DNA of 64,000 nucleotides from NCBI GenBank assembly GCA_033239125.1, contig BSWB01000002.1, positions 5,675,001-5,739,000 of the forward strand. The letters run 5' to 3'. The notes under the pieces are model-generated. The model saw only the letters and a list, made by a program, of their open reading frames with translations. It was not told the origin of the DNA and made no database searches. The DNA comes from Fagopyrum homotropicum. Taxonomy: Eukaryota; Streptophyta; Magnoliopsida; Caryophyllales; Polygonaceae. Within the stretch, counting starts at the first letter, position 1. Each line of letters opens with the position of its first letter. The position numbers were made by a program, and so were the translations under genes. This document shows, piece by piece, positions 11,596 to 24,829 of the stretch.

Positions 11596-12708
11596 AGTTG
11601 GTCATTTTCATCATTTAGGCTCAGTATGTGCTGCATTCTTCGCGGATGTCTATTTCATCGAGCCTCTGTGTTTCTATGTGCTCGAGACCATTTAGCCTAT
11701 TATCTGATGTCATATGCCAATGTAAATGTCTGTTCTAGTACCATGATGTTGATTTTAGGAGTTTGCAATATAAAGAATAGAGTTGAAAAATTCAATCTTT
11801 GATGCTTCTTTCTCTACAGTTGAGTTCTCGGATTCATTGCTTTCAGATTAATGGATCGTTTGCTTGTAATTATGGAAACGAAAACAGTAAGGATACGAAT
11901 CTATATACTAGAAAAACATTTTCACATATGAATTTGTGTTTCTAGGTTCATGTTTTCGAAATTCCCTAAGAAACGAAAACATGTAGATTGAGACATTGAT
12001 TCCTTACCTGAATCCTTAATGAACAACTCCAATTACAAGCTATTTATAGAATGTGCAAGTTTTAACAATTATAAATTCCAACCATTATTGAATTAGATTT
12101 GTGTTATTCTAGCAATTTCAAATTCAGGGCTAAAAGAGATTTACTTACAAAAAAAACTTTGTTTATTTTGGACTTGTGGTTATGCCACATTTTGATCAAG
12201 CTAATGATGATGAAAGATTGAATCTTTCATAAAGAGAATACGAAACTCATCCCAATGATGTAAGAAACATCAGCAATTCAGGATTCCTGCAAAAACCCAA
12301 AATTTTCCCCAAAGAAAGACAGAAAAAGGACCACTTTTTAGTTTTATTTTTAAATTATCTTATAGAAAGTGTAAGCGTGTAGGCTTGTGATTTCAATTTG
12401 GGCGAGTCTTTGCTTCTCAGATGGGAGTATGGGCAACTGGGCAACAGCAATACACAAAATCCCAAATTCAAATACCTTGCTTTCCTCTCAGGAACCCTAA
12501 ATCATGCGAGGTAGAAGAACTCTCTACACCAAGTTATAAATGGCTATAATCCACATCATTTCTTTCGCTTGCATTGAAGAATCTCAAAATCTTATTATAA
12601 AGTTCTGTTCTTTTTTTCATATATAGTCTCTTTCTACTTCTGGATCATGCAACAATTATGCCATTTTGGTGGGTCCTGACTCCTGAGGCAGCAATCAAAT
12701 CAAAAGAG
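11596..12708. other. PILS 3' flank, intergenic, then leader exon of the RING-CH gene
   Basis: No gene or repeat recognised. A telo-box-like AACCCTAAA occurs at about 12494-12502, common in plant leaders. Confidence 0.4.
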
Positions 12709-12997
12709 GTTAGCCCTAATATTGTTTCTTTTATTTAATGCTTTGATTGAGGTTTTTCTAATCTAGGATTTGGTCATTTCTTATATATTTATCTGAAATA
12801 GGATCTTCCTTTGGTGGTTGGTAAATTGGTATTTCCTGTTCTTGTTCTTTCTCTGTTTTGATTCATTTCAAGGCACAACATGATTATTGGAGAATTTTGT
12901 TTGATATTAAAGAAACTTGGATACCCAAATCAGGAGATTTGAATCTAGGGTTTGTACAATGGACTATATCTGATTTTCTGTTGTTTTTTTGTTTCAG
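12709..12997 (+). other. 5' UTR intron of the RING-CH gene
   Basis: Donor AAGAG/GTTAG at 12709 and acceptor TTTGTTTCAG ending at 12997, 91 bases before the ATG at 13089. Inferred from signals only. Confidence 0.4.
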
Positions 12998-13088
12998 TAA
13001 GAAGTGGTGAGTTGGGTGTCTATGATAAGCACTTGCTGAACTTGATTCTGCAAAAGGGCGTGGAATTCATATTCTCTCTCTCATAGAG

Positions 13089-14530
13089 ATGAATATAGAT
13101 GATGGATTGTCGAAAAGGAAATCGGTTGCAGAATGCAGAATATGTCATGATGAAGATGAAGCCACCAACTTGGAGACACCCTGTGCTTGTTGTGGTAGCT
13201 TGAAGGTCAGTTTGTTTCCTGCATTCATATATACCATACAAATTATGGATAATAAAGAGCTTTTAAGGCCTTGTTTGGCAGATTCTGTGTTTGTCACCCT
13301 TGATCAACCGGCATGCCGGTTAGGTTTGTTATACGAGACAAGTACTTGTGCTTGACTCGGAAAAAGCTCGTAGAACAATCCTAATGCCACTCTTGGCAAA
13401 TTACGTGTTAAATTGGCTTATTTTTACTATGCTTTTTGCATTTAATAGTTAGATTTAGGGCTCGTTTGGAAGTGCTAAGAATCATTCCCGGTGGGAGAAT
13501 GATTCTGAATCAATAAAAAAATTATGTTTGTTTAGAGCTTTTTTAACACATGAAAGTAATTGTAATCATTTGCTCCTTCACAGTACGCCCACCGTGAATG
13601 TGTTCAAAGATGGTGCTACGAGAAGGGCGACACGACATGTGAGATCTGTCGCCAGGTTCTTTTCTATGTTAACTTATGCTGAAACCATAGATTCAACTTC
13701 TTACTTTTGCCTTTGTTCTAATTACTTCACTGTTAAACCTCAGAACTTTGAACCGGGATACATTGCACCACCACCTATCTTCCAATTTGCTGCCATCCCT
13801 ATACCCTTAAGGTACACATTACATTCTTTGAAGAAAATCTTGTCTAGGTAAAAAATCTGACAGTTCATGGCATTTTTACAGGGGGAACTGGGAGATTCCT
13901 AGGAGGAACACTCAGGATAATTTCATGTTGATGATTCCTACGGATCGTGATTTCCTTGAACCTACTCTCGACGTGCATCTTTCTCACGGGACTGTAATCT
14001 GCTATCGAGTAGTTGCAACAATTGTAATCCTTCATTGATACCACTATTTTCATGTATTCAAGACTGAATCTTTTCTCACATAGATAGTTTATCTGACGAT
14101 GTTTCGTGCAGTTCGTAGTGCTTCTCATTTTACGCCATGCACTTCCGATCATCATCGATGAAGCTGGAGAATACTCGGTTAAGATCTACACAGTAAGGAA
14201 ACTGGTATAGTGTTTTGCTTCTGCATATGCAGTATTAGTTATAATTTGAAATTTGTTTCAGTTGTTTATACTTGGAACAATTGGGATTCTGGTGCCAGCA
14301 TTTGTTATCCTCAAAGCTTACAGCTCGTGTTACCATCGTAGGCAACGATATCGACAGGTTAGAAAGACAACCTATGAATTGTGATAACATGGGAGTTAAC
14401 CTTTACAAGATCAGGCTTTTCTTGTTCTACTTGGCAGGCTTCTGCTGGTAATGTCGAGGGCGCTTCTGATGATGAGATGAATGAGGTTTCGAGGCTGCAA
14501 CCTCAGCTTCATCTGATTCATATACAGTAG
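13089..14530 (+). CDS. RING-CH (MARCH-type) E3 ubiquitin ligase with two membrane spans
   Basis: Seven exons join in phase: 13089-13205, 13584-13655, 13744-13811, 13882-14023, 14112-14192, 14262-14357, 14438-14530, giving 222 residues. Residues 16-61 form a C4HC3 RING-variant: C16, C19, C32, C34, H42, C45, C58, C61. Tryptophan 49 sits four residues after C45, as in this class. A proline-rich linker (71-84) follows, then two hydrophobic segments at about 122-146 and 158-181, and a short tail. This matches plant RINGv/DUF3675 proteins, expected to be membrane-anchored E3 ligases that ubiquitinate membrane proteins. Intron 1 carries a fragment with a MITE-like terminus (13457, GGGCTCGTTTGG after TTA). 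No single uninterrupted frame shows the whole gene, so the splice model is the evidence. The substrate is unknown. Confidence 0.9.
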
Positions 14531-15132
14531 AGGATCATGATACAACTAAATCGCGTTCATCTTGATTGACAACGGATTAATCATCGAGTTGGATTGAAGT
14601 TGCTTCCTGTAGATGACTGACCTTGTAAATGCTATATCTTCTCTTTCACTGTGAATCAGCTTCAATGGATTCATGTACAGTAGATACTCTTTTATTTAAG
14701 GGATATATTGGACAATTTCTATTCAAGTCTGAACTATTACATATCCATAATACAATGGGGCTAGTTCTCCTATGCTCAATAAAGTTGCCACTAAATAGTT
14801 TCAGTTCGAGTTGAAGCACATTTTTATCTTACTGAATATTCATGTCAAATTTACATTGCCATTTTTACAGTACCGTGCCATAGTTACCCAAGCCAAAATC
14901 GACAGCAAACGTAGATTGCATTGTTCTACAGCTGACAGAAAACACATCCAATGCAATTTATGGTAACCCCATTAACAACGCGAGTTTGGCTCGTAAGGGT
15001 GACAAAACATTCATGTACTTTCAAAATGTTAATATTACCGCGTATCGTTCTAATAAACAAGCTTAAGATGGAACATAAAGGTTAGACGTTTCACCAGCAT
15101 CGAAACTTCAGAATAGAATCTCTGATCCAGTC
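14531..15132. other. Convergent 3' ends of the RING-CH and methyltransferase genes
   Basis: Untranslated sequence from both sides; no gene or repeat recognised. Confidence 0.45.
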
Positions 15133-18100
15133 TCAGTTCCGGATAAATGCCACTGTGGCTACACGAGTTCCCACGACTCCTCCGAACATGAAGGTGGGAT
15201 AAGATCGAACATGATCGACATAATGGAAGCGGAGTGCATGTTTCTGCGATGCTTGTTCCACACGGTTTTCAGAGTCCTGGGGTCCTCCCGACCTTCTTTG
15301 GCAGTAGTTTTCAACTTCTTGTATCAACTCATCTTTTGTATGGTTACACGATGTTACAACCTGCAGTTTAAAGAGACTTACAATCTCAAATCCTTTATTG
15401 GCTAACCTAAATGTAAATATCAAGACGAATATTTGTTGCAGGTTGCTATAAATAACAGGTGCCCCTTTGTAGAAGAGGGGAAGAGACTTATTCGACGTGA
15501 TTCAGAATATACTTTGTTAAGAGAACTTACCACTAGTCCACCAGGAGAAACTAGCTTATAAACTGAATCCCAATACATAATCCTGAAAAAAAGATGAGAT
15601 AAGATGAAAACAAAACCATAAGACACATCCTCAAATGGCAAAAAAAAAAAAAAAGAAGCACAAGGTTGAGCTAAGATATCTACATTTCTATACAAGATAC
15701 GAAAACTAGTACCATTAAAGAAATTTATTGGCATAGTCATGTTAAGACAAAATCAGTATATCTCCGCAAAAAGAATGAAAAGATAAAAGCGTGTGATATG
15801 CACCTCTTTAGTGGGCCATCAGGATGCAACCCTATGGCATCTAAGGTCCCTTTATCCATTACAAGAGAGAATTGTCTTTCCAACTTCGTCTCAAGAATAT
15901 CATCAACCTAAACAGCAAATCAGATGTTACAATAATTTCAACTCCTTCCTGAGAAACAAAAATCACATGCGGCAGAACACACCAGTCTGCAGATCAAACT
16001 TCCTGAATAACAACCAAAATCCAGATAGAATATCCTCAAATAAATGAATACGGGTAAAACATTAAAATATTATTTATTTATTTTCAAATAACATTTTATC
16101 ACCGGGAACTGCAAATGTTCTACATTGCACAAAAGAACGCTTTTATTGGATGTACCAAAGCCAAGTTAAGGAGCAAAATTCAGGTCTTAGGACAACTGAA
16201 CAATTCTGGCAACACGGTCCAGATAATAAAAACAGTGAAGATATAATTAGCATCATCACACTTCCAAATATCCAAGAGTACATGACATCTAAAGAAAACA
16301 ACAAGTGAGGGATATCAGTCGAGATCAATACCAAGAACTTTAAATTGGTTAATCCATCACGCTCAGCAAGCCCTCGAGCAAGAAAAATTGCCCCTTCACT
16401 ATAGTCAGTTCCTGTCAAATCAGAGAACCTGTGCAAAAAGCATGATTAATTGGTTTATTATGTCCAGGAAAAAATCAAAAAGATAAACTATGACAACAGA
16501 AAGAATAAGGTAAAGAAGTAACTCTAGTCAAGCATATGAAGTAAAAATCCAAGGTTGAAACTTCAGTAGTTCAGTTCAAAATTTTATGCATTTTACAAGC
16601 CACATATCAAGCCCTCACGTGTTTATAAAACAAAATGTGAACTGCCCAAATATGTCCTTATTTTAACTTCCCTACTAAGCCCTTCTTTCTCAGCAAAAAC
16701 AATTGTTGGAAGAGAAAATGGCAATGGCACTCCTTGAAAAATAGTATAATCTCATTTCATTTATAAGCTGATCGACCCATTAGTTTGACTAAATACTAAA
16801 TTACCACTAGAACTCTGATCATTTTCCTATAATTTTTTTTTAATTTTGATCATAAGTCGTGTGTGTCAGCCAGCATAGTAACATCTCGCTCAACTAGCCT
16901 CAACTCAGCATCAGTTAATCATTTCTCAAAATAAAGATTTATAGCACAATTCTAGAAACATAGATAGCCTTTTCCTTCCCCTCTTAGACCCCAGCCAATT
17001 GAAAGCATTACACAAAGCGGTATATCATATGTGCAGCTTATTGATTACATTCAACACCTTCAAAACCGATAAAGAAAAAAAAAAAAAACAGCACAGTAAA
17101 TCAAAACAATTTTAGTATATACATCTTACTAATTATACAGCACCTTCTTAATACAATTATAGATCATGCAAAATAATTGTCTTTAATGAATAGCCAAGTG
17201 TAAAATGTAACCAGTAAAAGTCACTAGCAGGAGTTTGCATCTCATGATTCTCATCCATAATGATCATAACTGATAACCCAATGCTGGAAATAAGTTACAA
17301 AACTAAATTAACTAATACGCAAATGATAATTCTCTGGGTCATGCGGAAGTAATCTAAAATAACTCACGAATACAGAACAAAGCTCAAATTAGTGTTCTAC
17401 CACTATGTTTGTAAACCAAAACAAACACTAACAGTCATGAGTGCAAAGGCAAATAGATTGAATGTAAGATGAATGTCATAACTAAGAACTTTAAAGTTCC
17501 AATCATACCCGAGCTTTGCAAGTTCCTGTAGAAGTAAACCGTTGCCTGTCCCAATGTCAAGTACACTCCAAGAAGACAAATCTTCATTTTCTCCTGTAAC
17601 AGTATCACTGGTCTCACTGCTCTCACTCCTACTATCATCAACATGATTGGGCACACCATGTCTTAAAATGTCAACACATAAGTTTCTAGTCCAGGAAACA
17701 ACAGTAGACATGACCTCTGCTCCAAACCTATAAGAAAACAATTACATATTTAGCAATATATTTACATCCCATTCCAACTGAAACAGAGAAAGCAACAGCA
17801 AAAGCACCCGAAAAGTTCTCTTTCAAAGATGAACTATGACATATTCAACCAGTGAACCGTGAAATTCTGCTGAACCTGGCCCTTCCTAGCTTAGGGGGTA
17901 AGGATATAATTATGTGGCCTTAAAAGCCACGCTTTCGTCTCCCTAATCCATTTTACGTAACCAAAAAAAATATTCATAAACCTAACATATAAGTCAAACC
18001 AACCATCAAAGAGATCTTCACCATAAATAACCTGAAAATGACTGAAGTAGCCACATAATGGCTTGGTGATTCAAAATAATGACTACCATAGATGTGTAGT

Positions 18101-18777
18101 CACAGGCCCACAACTATGATAAATTATCCCGCCTGATTCGGAAAAAGGTATTGATTTTAACAAATGAAATTGCAATATATATATATATGCCTGAAAGAAC
18201 TTTCAGTACAAATTCAAAAGAAAAATACTAGAGCTGGCTAGACACTTAGACAGATACAAACCAAACTTCTCCAGTATGGCCGTGTTCACGGAAATTAGCA
18301 AGCTCATTTGTGTAAGCGGAGTCCCAATAACTCTGGAGCCCTAACATTGAAGAAACCCCGTCTCCTTCCTCGTCATCCTCCTCCCTGTCCGAACTGCTCA
18401 AATGGGGAAATTTCAGTTACACAACTACTATCTTATGAACATTTCAAGTTTACCTAGAATCATTGATCACAATACAAATCACCAAATTCCCAACAAAATA
18501 AAAATTAAAACAAATCAATGCAAATTGTATGAGATCGGATCCGGGTGGAGAACCTGTAGTCGGATGCAGGCGGGAGATTGGCAGCGGCGAGGGCTTCGGA
18601 AGCGTCAGCATGGCGCTGCTCATCATCTAATGTGCTACCGTACTCGCTCTTGATAGACCAGGAGTCGGCGGCGATGGAGCGATCGTCATCAGAGATAAGC
18701 TCTCCACCTCCGCCACCAGTAGTTGCTCTCGGTTGCGATAGTTCGGATTCCTCCGGGGTTAACCTGATTCCGGCCAT
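15133..18777 (-). CDS. EFM4: METTL10/EFM4-type lysine methyltransferase (eEF1A), AR401-like
   Basis: Seven exons on the minus strand: 18777-18554, 18393-18262, 17727-17509, 16428-16332, 15907-15804, 15582-15531, 15360-15133. Total 351 residues, all junctions in phase. Family: class I SAM-dependent methyltransferase related to yeast Efm4 and human METTL10, which methylate a lysine of elongation factor eEF1A; the plant relative is AR401. Motif I VLDIGTGNG at 174-182, an acidic residue at D200, the VDD block at 225-227, and the family motif VMDKGTLDAIGL at about 240-251. The conserved LQSYWDSAY lies near 94-102. Residues 1-75 are low-complexity and probably disordered. An upstream in-frame Met at 18840 is possible, but MAGIRL at 18777 fits the family better. 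The gene converges with the RING-CH gene. Confidence 0.93.
17878..17968 (+). mobile_element. Short tRNA-like SINE candidate in methyltransferase intron 2
   Basis: TAGCTTAGGGGG at 17887-17898 matches an RNA polymerase III A box, a weaker B-box-like TTTCGTCTCC follows about 45 bases later, and the segment ends with an A-rich tail (CCAAAAAAAAT). Target duplications are not clear, so this is a tentative call. Confidence 0.35.
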
Positions 18778-20034
18778 GGGGGATATCGATGGGAGGGAAG
18801 GGGAGAAAGAGATAAACCCTAATTCGTCGGGGTTTGTCAAAAAGAAATGATTGGAACGAAGATGGGGAAAAACGCCTCCCGTTTTCTTCCGATCATTGAC
18901 TGTTCATCGTGTTGGACCTAGGAACTATAGTGGGCCCGCGATTTTGTTTAGGAAAAATTCCAATCATTAGCCGCAAGTCCATGTAAAATGAGAAATATGA
19001 CCTAACTTTTTTAAAATTATGAAACAGCTCCGACAGTTATTATAAATTATTTTTTATACAAAGGTAAGTGAAAGAAGGAGGATCAACAACTAGTAGGTGG
19101 TCGTTCATGAACATCCTTGTGGATGAGATTTTCAACATCTCGCGGTAGAATTTCATCTTCTCAGTCTGCTCATGCCCGAGATAAGTGAGTTTGTCTACGA
19201 CGACGTTGATTTTCATTAATGCATGATGTACTCGAACTTGTGTACATCTTGAAAACAAAATGGAGATATAAGAAATTATCATATCTGATTCCATCTTAAA
19301 AGCAAGATGAAGAAATAAAAAATTTATCATATATGATTTCCATGGTGGTTTTTAAATATAATTGATTAAGTTTATAATGACGATATTATCTCTCCAATTT
19401 CAATTATGTCAACACCTAGACTTATGGTTTTTGTAGGCCCTTTCTTAGAGCATACGGTTTTCGCTTGGGTGATAGTTTCTACTTCACATCGTCCCAATCC
19501 AGTAGTGAGTGTTGTAGTGTTATGGTCACGACTGATATAGTCAAAAGCACAATGATCATCCTGTTTTTTCGGGCATCAAAGTTTAATTTGACGGTGTTTG
19601 AACTTGGTTTCTGTCATTTAGTGTTTTTTGTTTTTCGTCTTTGTTTTGGGGAGCTAGCATTATATCTTTGGTTTTTCGTTGTAGTGTCGTCATAATAAAT
19701 GATTAGTGTTTGGATAAGAAGGTTTAGGTCATTTAGGGTTTTTATCTTGTTAAAAATTATTTGGTTTCTAATTAAGCAAATGTTCCACCATGTAACCACT
19801 ATTTGTCTTAGTTTTTTTGGATTGCATTTCCTTTATTTTACTAATTGTGTTTGCTATTTATTACCAAATGGGTCGTAGTTATAGGGAAAGGTTTGAACTT
19901 TATCAATTTTGATCATCCATTAAATTATAAACATAACATAGGACATACTTAACGTAACATGATTGGGATGTGGTCTGAAGTTAGTATATATAAATGGTGC
20001 ACACATGTACAAGGGTATTTATGAAAACAATCAT
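18778..20034. other. Promoter side of the methyltransferase gene, then AT-rich intergenic DNA
   Basis: A telo-box-like AAACCCTAA occurs at 18814-18822, just upstream of the start. No domain recognised in the short open frames. Confidence 0.4.
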
Positions 20035-21610
20035 CATAGGCAAAGCCCAAGTCTATTATTTCCTGAATGAAATCCACGTTCAATTAACCATTATCCCACG
20101 TAAACCGATTCCCAACAAATCGAAACTCTTGGATACCACAATCAGACAAAGTGTCCCTGAAGGCCGCTAACAAGGCAATATTCGGCATCCTCCCTCTAGA
20201 CTTATCCAAAGGGTTCAAAACATTGTTAAAATCCCAAAAGAACAAATGGTCCACGCACCTCCTCCCACAAACGATGAACCAACTCAAAAATGAGACATTA
20301 ATCTTGCAACTCGGTCAACCATAAATATCAGTGAAGCACCAACCATCAAGGTGAACATCAATATGGTGACGAGTTTAGGTTTGTAGGGAGACAACACAAC
20401 CCTCCTTCCACAACTGACTCAGTCCCCCGACCTTCTCACACAATCCACCGAGAAACAACAATCGAATTAGAGTTGCCTCCGAATCCAATTCATCCGTTTT
20501 CTGTCGACATTGGTCTCACTCAAGAATACAACCATACGATCCACCCTCTCTTACTAACATAGCAAGGCACACAACTATCGGGCCTTTTCCCAATCCCTGA
20601 CAGTTGTAGCTTAGTAGCCTCAATGGTCCCGGCAAGAGGAAGACACTCTTCCCCCTACCGATAACAAATTAACCGCAACAAACTTACAATCCTTAATAGT
20701 GTCCCATAGCCATTTCCTAATGGATCCCCCCCCCATTCCATGACAAACCTCCCCATCTTTCCCAACTCAACAACCTCACACCCTCACCGTTAGATGGACT
20801 AACATTAGCCCTCGCAACCCGCTCTCATTTCTTCCGATCCCTCAAACGTGAAGAATCCGGCCCCACCATCATAGGAGAAGTAAGGGAGGCACCAGGATGC
20901 CCTGTCAATGAAGTCTTTTCAAGGTGCCCTTCCCCACAACCATATCTACCAAAAAGGAGCATGTCAAACCAACCTGCACGATGCTCTCAACCAACTAATC
21001 TTCAACAGCCTTGTGAATAGTACCATGCACATGTTCAATATCCTCCTCCAAAGCAACTAAACCATCTTCCAAAAGTCGGCTTGCATGACTCGAGGTAGTG
21101 GACTCTACATGGTCACCCAAAGGACGTACTGGAACCAAAAGGTCATCTGCACCATCACCGGAATCCCTCCAAACCACCACCTCATTACCATGCTTAACCT
21201 TACCACCAATACCACATAAATCATCACTATACTCATAGTGAGGTTCCTTTGCTATTTCATCCTCACAATCCATGCCTACATGATCAAGCCAGCCACAATA
21301 GTAGCAAAAGTTAGGAAACCATTCGTATCTCAAACCATCCCACAGTTTACTCCCTCCTAACTTCAACATCAATCTCCTACGCAACAGTTTTGAACCATTC
21401 AAGGAGACACGAACTCACATGGTCATATCCAAACATGAAGACACCCTCGTCCACCACCAGAAAAACCCCAAGCACTAAACCAATAGCCTTCACCGTATCC
21501 AACGGAATAGGACTCCATGGATCCGCCATACCCCTTTCATCGTAAACACAATAGACTTACGACTCACATCATAGCTCATTTTCTAATCACTCCCATAACA
21601 AAACTTCAAA
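20035..21610 (-). pseudogene. LINE retrotransposon relic: ORF1 and start of endonuclease only
   Basis: Read on the minus strand. About 21590-21400 is a broken DUF4283-like segment. The next frame (21402-20995) holds a typical plant LINE ORF1 knuckle of CX2CX4HX4C form (FCYYCGWLDHVGMDC). Downstream, a broken endonuclease region includes an LSWN-like start near 20740 and a piece at 20287-20084 with the phrases FWDFNNVLNPLDKSRGR and FVGNRFTWDNG. Several stops and frameshifts interrupt both. No reverse transcriptase follows. Losing the 3' part is unusual because LINE insertions normally lose the 5' end, so a later deletion is likely. Confidence 0.8.
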
Positions 21611-22194
21611 CTTGGGTTTTATCGTAGAAATAACTCTTTTTCCGAAAAACACAATACTCAACCAAATACTCTGCATCGGGTCTAATGTAGCGACTATATA
21701 GCCATAAACATATCTTTTTCATTCAATATTTGTCGTAGCCTAAATACAACTTATACGAGTCAAGTTTCTATCTTTAGTCGAACGATAACATATCATAAAC
21801 TCATAACTATGAAGCCAACTTTGATTTTTCTTCCATACAAAAGTAGAAACACATCTCATTTAAACATATTATCAATAAAAAAAATCAATAAATCCACATT
21901 AACAATACCAATATACACACTTATACCTTCATCTCCATTTTCCTTTTTTTTTTGGGTTTCTCATAGCTAATTAAGCAATTTAATCATCACTTAATTAGCA
22001 AAAAAAGTAAATGAGTAAACCAAAATTAAACTCCACCCAAAGCCCATTAATATATTCTATTTTCTAATTTAAAGGAAATTTCGAATTTCCCCCAAAAAGT
22101 TTTTTTCTTTTTCTTTTTCCTTTCCACCATGAAAAGGAAAAAAAAATGAGAAGAGATCAAGAGAAGATCAATCTTTGATCAATCAACCACAATC
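21611..22194. other. Intergenic and 3' UTR of the PADRE gene
   Basis: AT-rich, nothing recognised. Confidence 0.4.
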
Positions 22195-22671
22195 TCAGCG
22201 AACCCAAATCGGCTCTTCAACGATCGTTTCCAGCACCGGCTTCTTAGAACGGCAAATCGATCTCCGGTGACTAAACTCAGGCAAGCAGAGTTCCTCCGCC
22301 GCCTCAGTATCCAGTAACTCCGCATCTGCTGCAACTTCCGGTACCACTCTCACCTTACCCTTCTTCTTCGCGGCCAGGAACAAAACCCCCATATCAGGAG
22401 CTCCAACAACGGAGTTAACCCTCTTCATCGGAAAAAACACATACACGCCGCCGATTTCGAGATCCTCGTCGGCGTTGAGTGCAGAAAATCTCCGACCGAT
22501 TTGAAGAGAGCGTGCGTTCACTAAAAACGAGTTGGGTATCTCGAGCATTAGCTCCGCCGCCTTCATTGGCTCCTTGATTGTACGGATTTCGCCGCTTGGT
22601 AACACCACTTTGACTGCCCTGGCTTTTCCGGTGACTGCTCCGGCCAACGTACAAGATGCGTAATTTCCCAT
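22195..22671 (-). CDS. DUF4228 (PADRE) domain protein
   Basis: 158 residues, one exon. Starts MGNYASC, giving a G2 N-myristoylation site with C7 as a possible palmitoylation site, so the protein probably binds the inner face of membranes. The core (about 18-80: AVKVVLPSGEIRTI, then FLVNARSLQIGRRFSALNAD, then GGVYVFFPMKR) is the DUF4228 pattern. The PADRE name refers to induction by pathogens and abiotic stress across plants; the biochemical role is unknown. The C-terminal third is acidic then basic and probably disordered. A TATTTATAG box about 120 bases upstream (22789-22797 on the plus strand) is a likely promoter element. Confidence 0.9.
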   Translation of the reverse strand: MGNYASCTLAGAVTGKARAVKVVLPSGEIRTIKEPMKAAELMLEIPNSFLVNARSLQIGRRFSALNADEDLEIGGVYVFFPMKRVNSVVGAPDMGVLFLAAKKKGKVRVVPEVAADAELLDTEAAEELCLPEFSHRRSICRSKKPVLETIVEEPIWVR

Positions 22672-23048
22672 TTTAATGGCCTGGATTTTAAAATTGATGA
22701 TTGAAACGTAAGATTGGCCTGAAGCCTGGACTGAATTTGAGTCGAGTTTCGATTGTTGGTTGATGGCTATGGGGTTTCGGATCTGGGTTATTTATAGTGG
22801 GGGTGAAGAAGAAAGGAATATAGTATGATTTGAAAATAGAAATTAAAATTAAAAAATGGAAAATAAATAATTTTAATAGAGGAAATTTGAAGATTCGTAC
22901 GCCAGTTGTTTGTACAGAGGATGGAACTATGTTGACGATGCAAGAAACTCATTATAATATTATTACTTTTATTCTCACGCGTTTTCTCATCATTATTTCC
23001 TTTTTCATTAACTTTTAAGGATATATATATATATATACCATGATTAAT

Positions 23049-23915
23049 GTTAAGGTGTGGTTTACTTTTTCGGTACTGGTGTGCGGCTGCGTGTGCGGTT
23101 GACAAGTGTCAAAAAAAATTTTTTTTTCAGAAACGAATGAAACTTTTATCATGTTATAAATTTTGCAATATTCTCTTATAAACTTTGAACTATTCTCATA
23201 TAATTCATGAACTATTATTTTTTAATATATTATATCAAATTATTTATAAATTAATCGTTTATATGTTATAAACTATTCAATTATAATTAATGAACTATTA
23301 TTTTATAAGGTATGCACTATTCTTTATAAGTTTTGTACTATAAACTAACTTATTATAATTCATGAACTATCCTTTTATAATTTATTAACTATCACTTCAT
23401 AAGTTTTGAACTATCATTTTCATTTGTTTCTGGGAAAAAAAAAAAATGACACGTGTCAGCTGCACACGCAGCCGCACAATCGTACCGGAATTAGACATGG
23501 GTCCTGTTTTGGCTATACCGCTATACCGCCAAACCGGCGGTTTAGGTTTGCCGGTTTGGCCAAACCGTGGGTTTGCGGTTTAGGTTTACTCGCCGGTTTG
23601 ATTATTTCTTTATTTATTTTTATAAAAAAAAAGGACCAAATCGGCGGTTTGGTGATCAAATCGTCGGTTAACCGCCAGTTTGGTCCTCAAAACCGCCTTT
23701 TTTGGTCCAGTTTTCAATTTTTTAATTTTAATTTAATTTTATTTTATTTTATCTTTTTTATAAACCGGCTAAACCGCCGACCAAACCGGCCGTTTAGGTT
23801 AAACCTAAACCGTCAGTTTGGATTTTTACGGTTTAAGTTTAAGATTGGCCTTTGCCAAACCTAAATTGCCGGTTTGCTACCCATGTCTAACCGGAACAGT
23901 GAACAGTACCTGAAC
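23049..23915. mobile_element. Long-TIR MITE interrupted by a hAT-type MITE
   Basis: Left end (23049-23130) and right end (about 23440-23490 plus 23890-23915) are inverted copies sharing GTGCGGCTGCGTGTGC and TGACA.GTGTCA, with poly(A)/poly(T) beside them. The right arm continues only if 23492-23889 is removed, showing nesting. The interior (about 23150-23430) is a degenerate array around ATAATTTATGAACTAT. TIRs of about 80 bases suggest a Mutator-like origin; target duplications are not clear. Confidence 0.6.
23492..23889. mobile_element. hAT-type MITE rich in AAACCG repeats
   Basis: Termini TAGACATGGGT and ACCCATGTCTA are perfect inverted repeats of 11 bases, flanked by ACCGGAAT (23484-23491) and ACCGGAAC (23890-23897), an 8-bp duplication with one change. 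Length 398 bases. The interior is packed with AACCGGCGGTTT-like palindromic motifs. 8-bp duplications fit the hAT superfamily. Confidence 0.78.
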
Positions 23916-24829
23916 GGTAATATACCATACATAAGTAACATAAGTTTAACATAATTTATCACGAAACAAAAGTTGGGTATCTTAATATAGAGAAAATTAG
24001 GTATTTTGTTTTAAAAATCAATAAATTTCGATCCATGTTATAAATATTATAAATCTAATACATTAAAAATAAGGTATTTTCCTTATTTCCTTCATTTTTT
24101 TTTTTTTTTGGTAAACTTTTCCTTCAATTTTTTTATTCCTTATAAGAAGATGGATGCCACATTTCATATGCATATGTAGTGGTTTGAAATAAATAGGGCT
24201 TAATTACACCAACAAAATAAAATAATTAGGACTTAATGCATCATGCATGCATGTGAAGTTGCAGTTTAAGATTCAATATTCTTCGTATATTTACAACAAT
24301 AAAAACTGTGGGCATTTGTGATTTAAGGCAAAAAAATTTGGATTTGATTTTATATTTGATTTGTATCATTTATGGAAAATTGTTTTGTTTAATATATAAA
24401 TTATATATGTGATTCGAATTGTGGAATAATCTCTACATGTTATTTATCCACGTTACAGGAAATCTAGTTTGTTTAAATAAACAAAAAATATTGATAAATA
24501 ATTATATATCTAAAATCATATTTATTGATACAGAAGCTTTTTTATGAAAGAAGTGGTATTGATAAATTATTTATATTTATTTTAAATAATTTTTATTTTA
24601 TTTTATTTTATTTTATTTTATTGGTAATGAAAGTAAGTAAATTTAAAAAAAAAAATAGTGGTTATAATCTTCAGTCTCACACGTAAGTTTTATCAAAGTA
24701 GAGTAAACAGATTGTTATTGTGAAATAATATATAGATAAATTGTGATAAATTGTAAATTTGTGAAAATTTAAAATTAAATGTCTCAATTTAAAATTATTA
24801 TTATATAATGGGCTAATTTGGTTAATAAG
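23916..24829. other. AT-rich intergenic DNA with a short (TTTTA)n run
   Basis: A TTTTA microsatellite at about 24590-24622; no gene or terminus recognised. Confidence 0.45.

Noticed and set aside
19040..19330. 96-codon minus-strand frame
   Set aside because: No recognisable domain, no splice partners, base composition like the intergenic DNA.
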